From Pycnopodia helianthoides (Eukaryota; Echinodermata; Asteroidea; Forcipulatida; Asteriidae), in assembly GCA_032158295.1 (NCBI GenBank), contig CM063243.1:11686931-11750930 (forward strand): DNA of 64,000 bases, written 5' to 3'. The notes beneath the pieces were generated by a model, which saw nothing but the letters and a program-made list of their open reading frames with translations, ran no database searches and was not told the DNA's origin. Below are positions 46,251 through 58,794 of the stretch, one piece after another; the stretch's first letter is position 1, and each line of letters begins with the position of its first letter. The position numbers and the translations under genes were made by a program.

Positions 46251-46876
46251 AAAATCACTCGGAGAACCAGGTTTCTGATTCCTGTGGTTAATGTTACTTT
46301 GTCACTGTGGAATTGTCCAAATACCAATCAAAGTGGTTAAAGTTTCATGGATTTTGACTTGAACAGTGTATTTGAATAAGGCTTAGTTTCCCTGTGAAGA
46401 GCATAACAAGTTTTATAACTTAAAATATTCTGATCATGCACATTTTGCACTGAAAACTACGATGTACATGTAGGAGAGAAAAGAAAATCACACCCCCTTA
46501 CTTTTTCAAAACACTTGGCTAGATTCACAAGTTGACAGAATAACACTTGATAAATGACAACATCGACCTCTGTACTATGCACACAAACTGATTTGCACTC
46601 AACTCCTGGATTTGTTTTGTTTTGGTTGCTGCAGGTACATTGTAAAAGCATCAAACTGCACCTGTGTGAGTCAACAAGATGTGGCTTTAGTACTAACAAA
46701 CTCGTTTTCTGTGATTTTCAAGTACTTTGTAAAAATAGTCAGTACTGTAGCAGAGTGATGTGAGAGATTGGTATTATCCCTGCAGTGAAGCTACAGAATG
46801 TTATTTGCGCTTTGAGATTTCTCGTTTTATATGGTTTGAATTTATCGTGTCGGATTTCCTGCTGAACAAAACAAAA

Positions 46877-49800
46877 ATGTCTTCTGATAACAAAGAGAAC
46901 GCAGAGTGCGATAAGAAGAAGAAGAATCGACCACGCCTGAGCATCAAGATTTTCAGTGGAGGCAGTAAGAAGAAAGACCTGAGGAAGATACACGAAGAGC
47001 ATCAAGACCCCGAAGGATCCCACAAAGCTCAGGAGGAGAGTCCAGAGGTTAGGATCGAGAAGAAAAACACAGGTGAACTCGAAACTGATACCACTAAAGA
47101 TGTGACTGACTCAGATGGAGGTGAGGGGACGACTCCTCTTCAACTGTCTTTAAGGTACGGGCGGAGACGTTCTCTGTCGGCATGCGCTGATGTTCAGGAT
47201 ACACGCATCAAGAGAAAAGATGACAACGAAGAATGTGATCAAGATGAGAAGGATAGTGGGGACCAGCTGAGCCCCCTCCCAGAATCCCCGACAAGGTCTT
47301 GTATAAGAGCGCGATCGGCTACCTTCTCTGAAGGGGAGAACGTGGAGGTACGGTCGAGACAGAGGAGTGTCAGTTTCTCGCCAGAAACGGTCGACCCGCC
47401 ACCGCGTAACCTCAAATACCGAGAGTGGATCGAGGCAAAAACCAAGGCACCGCCAATCAACATCAAACACGAGAAGCACAAGCAGAAAATGGTAAGGGCA
47501 ATCAATATCTTGTGGTTTTTTTTGTAGCTGGACTGTTACCGTGGAGATGTTTGGTCGAGATAGGGATTGTCGTTTTGACATTTAAAGTCCTTCGAATGCT
47601 TAAAAATGGTCACCTATTGTTGGGCTGGTTTGGTGGCACTGTCAACAGAACAAAACTCTGCATTAGTAATTTGCTTGATGGGAGTTTGTATTTATTGTTT
47701 TATTGTTAAGTGGATTTAATGTATGTGAACAAATGCTGTAACTTAATTTAATACTACACTCTACATATCATGTACATGTAGGGCCTATTAATTTATAATC
47801 AGGTTGTGAAACAGCGCTCATTCATCATAACGAGGATTTATATAGTTTCTATGCAGAAACTCGCTACAAGAATCAACAAAACTTATTTTGGTGAACAATT
47901 TTGTAATGAAAAGTAAAAGAAATTGTGGAGAAATATGTTGATATGTTGAAACTCTCAAAAAGTTGAAGAAAAAAACTTTTTTTATGAGAAATAATAGACA
48001 ATTTTGTGAACAAACCTGAAATACCATCGCAACAAGAATCAAGAAAACCTTATTTTGATAGAAGGTATCGCGAGTATATAACTATTAGGCACAATTATCA
48101 GTTTAATGATTAACACCAATCAGGCAGAATCGGCTTAATCAGTATTATCCCAGGCATTGGATGATGCAGTAAAGTTATCTTATCTAGATGAACCTAATAA
48201 CCTCAACACCAACAAACTTATATTTTTTGCTGACCTTACACTAACAGGGTCTTGGCCCCATATTGTACTGTGTTGTAAAACACCTTTAACCCTGTATACA
48301 AACTATGCATCAAACTACATGGTGTGCTGAAGTCGTCTACATGCTATAAATATAGATACACAGTGTGAAAAGCCATTAATCATGTCAGCTTGTCCCAGGG
48401 CCCAATTTCACAGAGCTGAAAGATATTGCTTAACAGTTTTCTGCTAAGCAACATTTTAAGCAGGAAACCAGTCAAAGATGACTTGGTATTCTGGCTGGTA
48501 ACCGTGTTCTGGTACGCATCATTTTGAGCTGCTCTATGAAATTGGGTCCTGTTTATTGTTCCGATTTAGTTGTGCCTGTGGGGATATTGGTGACAAACAA
48601 CACTTAAAGGAACATTACAGAATTGGTTTTTGCTAAACAGTTGCTGGCAGTGTAAGCACTTTATGTAATCCACCATATACATAAACTGACAAACCTGTAG
48701 AAGTTTGAGATCGATTGATCGACCATCTGGGTCACGAGAAAATAGTGAAAAACTGATTACACATTTGCATGAAATCATATAGATTCAACAAAATTAATAA
48801 AACGCTCACTGAGCGATAAACTCCAAAATTAGTTTATTCATTTCTCATCAAATATGGCATTTCAGACAGAAATATTTCAAGGGATGTTTTCTACTATCAT
48901 CATCATTAGACCGTGTAAGTTTTATGTAAATCTGTGATCAAAAAGTATATTTTACAAGTTTTTTTCTTACCAATTCTGTAATGTTCCTTTAACAGTTTTC
49001 TGCTAAGCAACATTAAGTAGGAAACCAGTCAAAAATGACTTGGTATTTTGGCTGGTAACCATATTCTGGCATAATTTTGAGCTGCTCTATGAAATTGGGT
49101 CCTGTTTATTGTTCCAATTTAGCTGTGCCTGTGGGGATATTGGTGACAAACAACACTTAAATGTTAATTCTGAACGCACCAAAATGGTTTGAATCCTCCT
49201 GGGCACAGGGGTCGATTTCACAAAACTCTTCCTAACTTAGGACTAGTCCTAGGCAATGCTAAGAGATAGGACTAGTCCTAAGTACTGGTCCGAACTTAGG
49301 ACTAGTCTTATCTCTTAGCATTGCCTAGGACTAGTCCTAAGTTAGGAAGGGTTTTGTGAAATCGACCCCTGACGTGTTTTTTGCTTACAAGACTGAGGAA
49401 CAATTATATCACAAATTTCCTGGCGCTAACAACTGACGCAATCTGCAGGTGCATGCAGTGTCTTAACCAGGCATTTTCATTTGGGTTTGGAGCAAGTGGG
49501 GGAAAAGACATAATTTAGAGGGGCTATTCAATGCATTAAACCACTCATTTCTGCATTTTGGGGGGATCTCACTTAGGGGGCAAGGGTTCCGGGTTGGGGG
49601 GGGGCTGCTGCTCCTCTCTGGCTATGCCACTGTGCATGGGTTGCCTTGGGTTACACAAAGAAATTCTGATTCAGGCTTTTGTTTCAAATTTAATTTATCA
49701 ATCCCTTGAGATAATAAGTTTTTTTTAAATATGTAGATTTGTTCTCTAGCTAATTTCAGCAGCACTAGCAATAACACTTTCAGTTTCAGGCTATAGGTTT

Positions 49801-49974
49801 TTGTATGTGAGGAGAAATATCAGTGTTTTACATCTTTACTCCTTTCTCTCACTACAGAACCAATTGAAGAAGGTCAACTTGTCCGATTTCCTGTCATCTC
49901 CTAAACGTGGGACTGGGGGAATTATGTCAGTCAGCACCTCAGCTTTTGGAGGGGGTGGAAGCATGATGATGTAG
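46877..49974 (+). CDS. Gene C: motif-rich disordered regulatory-type protein, unrecognised
   Basis: Coding exons are 46877-47491 (205 codons) and 49858-49974 (38 codons plus TAG), joined in phase 0: donor ATG/GTAAGG, acceptor CTCACTACAG. The protein has 243 residues, almost all polar. Motifs: a KEN box at 6-8; KKKKNRPRLSIKIF at 13-26; three R-x-R-S-x-[ST] sites at 96-101, 144-149 and 161-166, typical of basophilic AGC kinases; an RVxF-type PP1 docking motif RSVSF at 163-167; CDK-type sites SPTR (137-140) and SPKR (219-222); and a Gly-Ser-Met tail. The ATG is the first in the frame after the likely acceptor. Together these suggest a phosphorylated, cell-cycle-controlled protein that may bind PP1. 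That is motif inference, since short motifs occur by chance. Confidence 0.72.
48398..48551. mobile_element. GGGCCCAATTTCA-type short element
   Basis: Starts GGGCCCAATTTCACAGAGCT and ends GCTCTATGAAATTGGGTCCT. Most of it is included in the duplicated segment 48430-48607, and a second partial copy lies at about 48993-49109. Confidence 0.7.
48430..49160. repeat. Direct duplication of a TTAA-bounded segment around a transposon
   Basis: 48430-48607 and 48989-49160 are diverged copies of one segment. Both start TTAACAGTTTTCTGCTAAGC and end ACAAACAACACTTAA. Each contains part of the GGGCCCAATTTCA-type element plus unrelated sequence. The family 1 transposon sits between them. Confidence 0.85.
48608..48988 (+). 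mobile_element. TTAA-flanked non-autonomous DNA transposon, family 1, copy 2
   Basis: 381 bases, inverted relative to the copy at 7330-7721, with the same 20-base ends and TTAA on both sides (48604-48607, 48989-48992). It lies in the intron of gene C, exactly at the junction of a duplicated segment of about 175 bases. Confidence 0.87.
49207..49370. repeat. Near-perfect 164-bp palindrome, MITE-like
   Basis: The two arms (AGGGGTCGATTTCACAAAAC inward; ATCGACCCCT at the right end) are inverted copies with repeated ACTTAGGACTAGTCCTA. The arms meet near 49285. It would fold into one long hairpin. Lies in the gene C intron. Likely a foldback element. Confidence 0.85.
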
Positions 49975-50485
49975 CCAGCCTGCCAAAACACAACCAACCC
50001 ACCCAACTGGGGATAAGTCAGAATTGGACTCGGCACTTGTTACTGTAGACCCTTGGCCAGCATGCCATCAATGATCTTTTGTCAGAGTCCCTGTATATAT
50101 AGCAACGACTAATTAATGATTGCACAAAAAAAGGCCTTGACTGTTTCAGCTTCCATTGTTGATGGCTTCTGCAGTGGCTATGGCCGGATGGGTCGATATC
50201 ACAAAGTGCTAAGATTTATTCGAAAATGTGTGTCAATTTTAATTGTGATGTCCCAATACAAATCTTTTATGGCGATATTGACACTCATCTTAAAATTAAT
50301 CTTTATGACACTATAGGAATACATCTGTTGGTCTGGGTGAACACGACATTTGTACTCAAACCTAACGGTGTCATAGTACTGTGTCCACCATATCTTAAAT
50401 GACCTATTGTTGTTTAAGCAACTCTTCAACATTATTGCTGCAGCCAATGGCTGTAGTCATAGCCAAAGTTGCTTGACTAAGACCA

Positions 50486-50668
50486 GGGCCAATTCATAGA
50501 GTGCTTAATCACAAAAACTAGCTAAGCACAACAAATAATGCTTACCAAAATAAGGTTACCAGTCAAACTGCATATCTCATGCACAATTTGTAACTGTATC
50601 TGCTCATTTCTGCTGAGCAGGCAGTTGTTAAGCAATATTTCTGCTTAAGCAGCTCTATGAAATTGGCC
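50486..50668. mobile_element. GGGCCCAATTTCA-type short element
   Basis: Starts GGGCCAATTCATAGAGTGCT, has AGCTAAGCACAACAAATAAT and GGTTACCAGTCAAACTGCAT, ends GCAGCTCTATGAAATTGGCC. Lies in the 3' flank of gene C. Confidence 0.7.
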
Positions 50669-52048
50669 AGGCCTTAATAGTTTGGTTGTGTGGACTTGTA
50701 TCAAGTTGAAAATTAAGACGGGTGTACAAAGGTCTTTATTCTGCCAATACCTAGCCCTGTCCGTATCCCTTTTACATTTTTACTGTTCCAAGCCTAAAAT
50801 CCTGTCATGATACATGTAGACCTTTATCACAGTCGAGTGAACTTGTTTTTTTTTCTCTCATTCAAATCAATGGCTCTTTTCAAATCCACAGTTTCGGCTC
50901 TGGCTTAGACACTATTATTGTAACCGAAACAGAGCCCAAAGGGCCCACAGTCTGACCCCAACCTTTTTTATTAGGAATCATAATCATTATTGCTATAAGC
51001 CCCCCCCCCCCAAAAAAAAACATGTTTAGCGTCCTGCCTTTTTGAAAAAAGGAAGGACGGGAGGAGGGCCTTTTTTCCCAAAATGGCTGCATGACACATT
51101 TTTCAAGACAACCGGCCAGGCTATTTTTCAAAATAGTTGCCAGCTTTTTTCGGTGTGTTTTTTCGGTGTGCTAAAGTCTAAGAATATGATCTTATTTACT
51201 TTAAAATTTATTTTTTTCATCAGAGATCGTTAAAATTTATCCTTTAAAAAAAAACAGAAGAAAAAAAGAAAAAAGAGGCGGCCTCTAAATAGGAAGTGGC
51301 CGGAGACGCTGAACATGTTTTAGAAAAATTATTTGGCATAAGCATGCACACCAGAAACATGACAAGGGTTTTTCCCTCATACAAATACATAATACACTGG
51401 CTTATAATACATGTAGTTCCCTTCTGTGGATCAACTGGTGTTTTCCTTTCCTCCATGGTTTTAGGCCAAGGACTGTAGAATGTGATCAAACTATCTAGAT
51501 CGTAAAGCTGTTCCGCAGTGTTTTATCATAGTACATAAATTATGGTGTACACAAAATGAAACAAGGGTCAAAATGACAATGAAGCTGTTTCAAGCATGAC
51601 CAATGCTGAGCCTAACAAGGCGGTTTTTGGGATGAACTGTAAAAATGCCCACACACCAACCAGCACAGACACAATGGGGAAAAGATGACATTACAAGTCT
51701 AGCCCCCTTATCTTCCATTCTTTCAATTTTTTTCTCAGAAAAAAAAGCCATAAACAGAACAAACATTTCATTTAAAAATGTAGGTTTACTTTTGTTGCAA
51801 ACAAAATTGCATCCATGTAATGAATGACGATAAGTTTTTCTTCATATAATGTATATAATTATGCAGTCAATGAATATACTATATTTGTACGAGTTATCAT
51901 AAAGCTTCTTATGCTGGTCAAGTCCATATTATCATGTGGAATTTTTTGTTTTGCATCAGAGCATGTGCTACACAACTCAGGTTGACAATGACAACTAATC
52001 AGTCCAAACAGTGTTCCTCAAGTATTCATCTCTTTAATTTGTCTTTAA

Positions 52049-52426
52049 AGACACTGGACACTATTGGTAATTGTCAAAGACCAGTCTTCTCACTTGGTGT
52101 ATCTCAACATATGGATAAAATAACAAACCTGTAAAAACTTGAGCTCAATTGGTCGTCGAAGTTGCGAAATAACTATGAAAGAAAAAACACCCTTGTCACA
52201 CGAAGTTGTGTGCTTTCAGATGGTTGATTTCGAGACCTCAAAATGTAATTCTGAGGTCTCGAAATCAAATTCGTGGAAAATTACTTCTTTCTCGAAAACT
52301 AGGTCACTTCAGAGGGAGCCGTTTCTCACAATGTTTTATACTGTCAACCTCTCCCCATTACTCGTTACCAAGTAAGGTTTTATTCTAATAATTATTTTGA
52401 GTAATTACCAATAGTGTTCACTGCCT
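52049..52426 (+). mobile_element. TTAA-flanked non-autonomous DNA transposon, family 2, copy 2
   Basis: 378 bases, same orientation as the copy at 13616-13995, flanked by TTAA at 52045-52048 and 52427-52430. No coding capacity. Confidence 0.87.
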
Positions 52427-54808
52427 TTAATCACAACAAGATTTTCATCGGAGTTTTAACTAAACAAAAAACTTGTGGGCGATAACATTTGCAGTGAGAA
52501 GATGCTTAATGAAGGGGGAGTGGTGGGGGGGGGGTAGAAGGGTGTGGTAGCTTTGGTGGAGACCCCCTCCCACTCTCAAAAACAAGCATTGTTCACATGT
52601 TTCCCTCCTCTTTTCCCGTCTTTGATTTTTGCGTTGTATTTGTAAATAGGTTGGAGGGGGGGGGTGGCAGGACACTGTGGGATATTACAGCGTATGTTGT
52701 TGACTTACCCGCTTATCCCGTCTCAGTTGACTATATGCAAAAAGGAAAAATGATCACCAAACGAAGTGGACCAGATCTGGTGATCAAATAAAAAGGTTCC
52801 AAATTCCACAATGAATTGCACTTACTTTTATTGATCTGCAATCAATAACTGTAAATGAGCCCAACTCCAGTGTGTTGGATTCTCACAAAGACACTTCTAC
52901 TGTAAAATCTAGTCAGTAGTCTGGTAAAATTTACTTTTAAATGCTGCCTTTTTTCCCCCCTTTTTTATCAATGTCTGAGATACAAGTCAAAATAAACAAG
53001 TTGCGGTCTTGGTTTTTTTTTTTTTTTGTGAAAGTAAAACCCAGTGTTTGTAAAAGTGATTGTTTGAATTTTGTTTGGTATCAGCGCAAAAGTGAACAAA
53101 ACACAACCATTTTATTTTTTCATTATTTTTTTACAAAATACTTCTTGCATCTCCGCTGGGATATCACCAAATGCAATCTATTTTGTTTAAACACAATGAT
53201 AATATTGATTCCCTTTCGGCCTGACACAGATAGCTGAGAAGTGTCCCAGATGAATATCATTCTGAGGCTACAGTTTAATTAAACATTTTTTTTCTTTTTT
53301 AACTACACAATACGTGCTGTTACAAAAATATGATACAGGTTTAGTTAATGTTTTAACCCTCATACATTAAATCTCCCAGAAAGACTCTGCTAGGGTCGAA
53401 ACGTCAGGCCATTTACTTTTTTTTACATTAAATCTTGTCGGAAGCACTGTTCACTGGCAAGAACTTGCCAAGATAAACTAAACCCAAGACCTATAAATGG
53501 TTTCCAATCCCACGTACACTTTCAACCTTCACGTTTCTGTCAGATCCACAGTGTGAAAGTCCGAAGATGTTCAAATCATCTCACTTTCTCAAATGTTATA
53601 TGAAAAAAAACCACAAGATTTATGATAATGACTATTGAACATTCTAAAGTGCTGCATATAATTTATCATGAAAAATTGTTATAAAATGTACCTCTCAAAG
53701 AGAATCTATTCGAAACAATGGATGTGAAAATCTAAACGTTTTGGCTTGAGGCTTGAATATATAATGGTTTATTGTATTATAAAAGTAGATTAGAGTGATT
53801 TTTGTGTATACATGTTTAAAACTATTGTCTTAATTGATGTCATAATGGCATCAGAGATAAACGTTTATATTTTGGTCTGATACCCTAAAGCCCATGTGTG
53901 TGATGAACACTGAACATACAGCGCATACTTACTGGTGTCAGGGTATAGCCAATAACACTGCTATCCTTGTTTAACACTCAGTGCAGCATGTTATGCTTCA
54001 ACATACTGGGAAAAAACTATGAAAAGAACATCTATAAAGAAACAGTTTCTGTATAAATATTTGTTGTTGCATGTGTAGCCGACATGTAGCTTCAGATTAT
54101 TTGTGTTATTTATGACCAATGAATGAAGGAAAAGGGTAGTTCGGAGAAAATGAATTTTTCAACAACTATATATCAGGCAATTTAAAAATGCAAAATGAAA
54201 TATTGTATTATTTTTAAATAAAAAATGAAAGAATTTATTTGGAATATTTTAAATATATTTTTCCGCACTGAATGTGATTGTTAAAGGGTGGATGCAGGTA
54301 GTGGTTTTGCAGAGGGGAGCTTAGAGGAGGGCCAGATGGCCCTAGAGTACATATCGCGCATAATTATATCCAAAAAACAAGTAAACAACTCAAACAAGGA
54401 CTATACTTTCTTTTAAAATTTTATCTGTACAAAATTCTTGATACTAAAAATACCCATTTTTTATTACAATTAATTTTTTTATATATATGACAAGTAATTT
54501 GCTAAAATGAACATTGAAACAGAATAAAAACTTGGGACGAGGATGCATGGTTTTTAGAAACCCAATCACGAAAGTCAGTCGGGCTTTGGATTAAAATTGT
54601 TGAGAGGGCCATGCACTTCTTCTGCAGCCTCTAGATCTGCTTTGTTTTAATGAACAGTTTGCAATTTTCCATCATTCCTTAATGTCCTCATGTTGATAAA
54701 TGCCAACACCATATGGCGTCTGTTTTACCCTAATTGTTGGACTGTGATCATGATTGTGTGAGCCTATTCCATGCAGAGCATTATTAACAGTGCTGTTCAT
54801 CCCACCAC

Positions 54809-54984
54809 GGGGCCCAATTTCATGGAGTTGCTTAACAAATTCCCTGCTTAACAGAAATGAGCAGGTACCAGTCACAATTTGTGCATTCAGGCACGGTATT
54901 TGGCTGGTAACCTTATTCTGCTAAGCATAGTTTTGTTGTGCTTAGCTTATTTTTGTGCTTAAGCAGCTCTATGGAATTGGACCC
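54809..54984. mobile_element. GGGCCCAATTTCA-type short element
   Basis: Starts GGGGCCCAATTTCATGGAGT and ends TAAGCAGCTCTATGGAATTG. The interior has GAGCAGGTACCAGTCACAA, GGCTGGTAACCTTATTCTG and TTGTGCTTAGC, the common pattern of this family in the window. Inverted ends and no coding suggest a MITE. Confidence 0.75.
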
Positions 54985-54985
54985 A

Positions 54986-55104
54986 GGGCCCAGTTTAAAG
55001 GCTCTGCTTACCGTGGAATTCTGTGCTTATGCCCCTGCCACGGCCCATTACAGGGTGCCGTAAGCACATCATTCTTTGGTGAGCAGCCCCATGAAATTGG
55101 GCCC
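54986..55104. repeat. Diverged copy of the palindromic GGGCCC element
   Basis: Starts GGGCCCAGTTTAAAGGCTCT, includes TGCTTACCGTGGAATTCTGT and ends ATGAAATTGGGCCC. Abuts the element at 54809-54984. Confidence 0.7.
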
Positions 55105-55990
55105 AGATTTAAACTAATCATGTTAGTGTGGGCTTGATTGGCTCTATGGTGGATACAATTTTAAGGAAGAAATTCAGGTTAAACAACAAAACTTAAGTAA
55201 TTTTGTATGACCCCCTTTTAGTTTTTGTGTGTGCTTTGCAGAGCCTACTTATTTTCAGCCCTGAAGATGATTTTGTTGTAGAAAAAAAGAGTTTTAATGC
55301 ATTTGTACTTCATGAAGGTGAACTAAAACTACATGTACCTGCATGGCCACCACCACCATGGTAACAATGAAAAGAAAAAGTGTCAGGACATTTTGTTGTG
55401 TGTTTCTTTCCTTTTGAAACAGCCTATAAATAACAATGAATTTATCACATACAAAAACAAAAAACAGCCTCCAAACCCAAACTCGTCAATTCATCTCAAG
55501 AGATTTTTTTATAAACTGTATGGCGAGAAGTTTTTTTATCATAATTTTTTGACCCACTGCTCTTCAAATATTGCCACTGTATAGTATAGAATTACTATAA
55601 GAATTTAATGAATGTATACATTTCTTTTTAATTTGTTTTGAGTATTGTGAAACCGAGATGTTAAAGGAATAAGAATTGTCTTTCTATAATTTTGTATCAA
55701 ATGTTTTAACATTGATATACGTAGTGATGTAGGAACCCTATAGACTTTGTAAATAAATATCTGAATATGTAAATGTACAAATTCAAACAAAAGGCAGTGC
55801 CTTTGAGATGAGAAATGGAGCTTAGTGATAAATTATTTTGACAATATGTTAAAAATTATTGTTTTCTTGTAAAAAGTAAAACTCACTTTTATGAATGTGG
55901 TCACAGAGATTATATACACCTTTGGCATAGAATGGAGTTCTTAAAAAATCAAACGAGTACGAAAATCAACACTTCTTTCTCCTTCGTGGT

Positions 55991-56291
55991 TTAGCAACAC
56001 ATCGTTGTACATATTTTGTTCTTTCAAATCTCAGAAGATCGAAGCTGAGAGCAATATTTAGTATTACTTGGCTGCACATTTAAATTCTTCAATATCACAT
56101 GATAAACATTAGCCTGAGTTTTACTTTGCGTGTAATGGATTAACATTGTTGGTTAGCAACACATCGTTGTACATATTTTGTTCTTTCAAATCTCAGAAGA
56201 TCGAAGCTGAGAGCAATATTTAGTATTACTTGGCTGCACATTTAAATTCTTCAATATCACATGATAAACATTAGCCTGAGTTTTACTTTGC
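55991..56291. repeat. Perfect 139-bp direct duplication
   Basis: 55991-56129 and 56153-56291 read identically from TTAGCAACACATCGTTGTAC to GCCTGAGTTTTACTTTGC, separated by 23 bases. Either a very recent duplication or an assembly artefact. Confidence 0.92.
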
Positions 56292-57282
56292 TCCTACTTA
56301 TAATTTCAAAACAAAAACCAAGGTTATTTTCTCTCCTTAAATTTGTAAGCAGAGGTTTTAAAAAGCACCAAAGAAAAGTGGGATTTTACCCCCTCACTTT
56401 CCAACAATCAGCTGAGTAGATGACAAATGAAATTGTATATGTTTTATTGGACCTAATGTGCCATGGTATACCTTACATATTTAATCTCTTTGCAGTCAGT
56501 CAGGGTGCAACAGTAGTATCCAACATGCACTCATGCAAGCCCTATCACTACTTGAATTGCATACCTTCTGGCACTTTTTTTTTTTTTGACAACAAATAGC
56601 AAGAAGACCACATTTTAAGAATTGCTGCATTTAAAAATGTTGTTATATCACAGAAAAACAGCTTACGATTGTAATCGACTTTGGGGGAAAGATTGAATAG
56701 TTACCGGTATCAAATTTGTAGTGAATACGCAAGTTGTTTTTATTACTTTTTATAATTTTTTAATTGTGATGTTACCAATGTGTACCAAGTCTTTCTTAAG
56801 GGAAATGAAGTTGATAAAAAAAAACAAAAAAACATACAAATGTTTATTTTGACTTGTTTGATCAATATAAAAACAAAAACTAAATGTCAATTTTTATTAA
56901 CTATTCCTTCATTTGTAAACTAAAAGAAAGCAATTAGTTCAAAACAAACAACTTGTTTCGGGAGCTTGTATGTTGCTGGTACATGCAAAAGTTTCTTGTT
57001 TCTGCATGTTTTTAATTGCTACCTGCCTTAAGCATTCGGTAACTGCTGGGTAATCTGACGTACATTTTAAAGGGACAATCACAGTTTGATCAAGCTTGAG
57101 CCAAGCTATACATGTATTTACACAGATGCTATACTTTTCCTTTAATCTACTGCACCATTTAAGTCATGGCAATTTCTTTTCAATAGGAATCAAGTTACCT
57201 ACTATATAAACACCTTTTTGTGTTGTTGTGTTTGTTTTTGTTTGGGTTTTTTTTTCCACATTTCTTTTTCATTATATCTCAG

Positions 57283-57333
57283 ACAATTTCCGGTCTGAGC
57301 ATCGCCAATTTCCTCTGCAAAAGGAAAGCAAAG
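57283..57333 (+). other. Exon-like segment resembling the last exon of gene C
   Basis: 51 bases between a long pyrimidine-rich acceptor (...CATTATATCTCAG) and a donor AAG/GTATTG. They encode 17 residues in phase 0: TISGLSIANFLCKRKAK. The gene C last exon begins NQLKKVNLSDFLSSPKRG in the same phase, so both share a hydrophobic-polar pattern ending in FL and basic residues. It could be an alternative or further 3' exon of gene C, a relic of exon duplication, or chance. No partner exon with a clear stop was settled; a possible one begins after 63304. Confidence 0.3.
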
Positions 57334-58794
57334 GTATTGACAATGAAATGGGATATTTGCCAGTATAATAATATGAGTTCTGCATGTGGAGACTGAGGCA
57401 AGCCTTAAGTTAGGCACCTATGTTTACTTCTCTGGAAAAAACTTTTTACTGTGAAATCTAGGCATTTATATCTTAATTATTTTGTCAAACTGTGACATTT
57501 TAGGAGAGTGTTTACTCAAAGTAGGGAAGCAGGAATGAGTTGAAGGATAACATTTTTGTTTATTCATGGAAAAGGGTCACCTTCCAGTGAACTTTTCCCA
57601 GAGATTACTTGGTAAAGCCAGGTTGTTTTTTCCAGTTCAAAAAATATCAGTGCAACCAAACTGAGGCTTGAAGGCAAAATGGGCTGATCCCTTATTGGGA
57701 CAAGTAGTCAATATTGCTAAATGCACGCAGTGAACATGACATAGATGGTGGCAGCATGCATTCTTGAAATGAATTTTTTTTTAAATATCCAGCGGACAAA
57801 CACATCTTTCATCAGCAATTTGGCAAAAAGCTGATATATTTTGTGACTCCCTGAATCGATTTAAATGCTCCCAGGCTTTTTTCTCTCTCTTTATGGTGTG
57901 TAGTTGCAGAAACACTGTTAAAAAGGTGAATAACTTACCCCACTGCTAAACGCTTGCAAACAGAAGTAAACGACTTGGTGGATCTGTTGCCCTTAAGAAA
58001 TTGAGGGATCTTGTTGCGTTCATCTGGATGCATGTGAAATGCCTTTGGCAGCTCACTGGTGATATTCTAATTGTTGATTTGTAACCAGGAACATGCAGTT
58101 TCTTTTAACGTTTAGCAGTAAAGAAGGATGAACTAATAATGTAAGATGTGACAAACAAAAATATTGGGGGCTTTTTCTATTCCATTTCCACTTAAACAAA
58201 AGAGTCTTTCTTTAACAATTTGATCAAATTATTTCATGTCTAAGCATACAGATTTCAGGACTAAGCAAACATACGTATAATCCTTGAGTTGTACATGTGC
58301 TATTATTATGGACATTGACTTAGAAATTATGTATTTTCTGTGATAACTGTATTAAGTCATATGTGATAGTCATTAAAGGTTTCTCTTTTCACGAATTATG
58401 TGGAAAATAGTTCAGCGTCTTTCAAGCACAATCCTTTTGAATTTTTTTTATTTCGAACATAGGTATTTCCGGTAATTTTCTTAAAAGAAGTGACCAATTT
58501 AAATGTCGCTTTGTTTTATTTCGCACAAAATTTAAAGCTCCTTAAAACATGAAACATTCATTCAATTTCACATTATGTGTAAGCAATTGTTCTTTTGCTT
58601 CATGTGATTAAAACAACCATTCAATTTAACAAGTCACTTGAGCAGCATTCAAATTCCAAAGAATTGTGAAAATGTAAAACAATGTTTAATGCAATAGTAG
58701 CTAAAAGGAATCCCTAGTTTGAATGTATGAGGAAACACATACATAAATTTGAATAATTGTTTATAATGAAACTGAATTCATTTTTAGCAGAAAT

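Larger units (their letters stand above)
49975..57282. other. 3' flank of gene C
   Basis: Holds the gene C 3' UTR, whose end is not determined (AATAAA at 52787-52792 is one candidate), the listed transposon copies and the 139-bp duplication. Around 53380 is AGGGTCGAAACGTCAGGCC, a word I associate with retroelement ends but could not prove. No further exon supported. Confidence 0.5.

Noticed and set aside
47150..47581. 143-codon minus-strand frame
   Set aside because: Lies antisense to the gene C coding exon; its openness is a by-product of that exon's codon use.
53370..53420. Hammerhead ribozyme suggested by GGGTCGAAACGTC
   Set aside because: The required CTGATGA core is not present at the right spacing.
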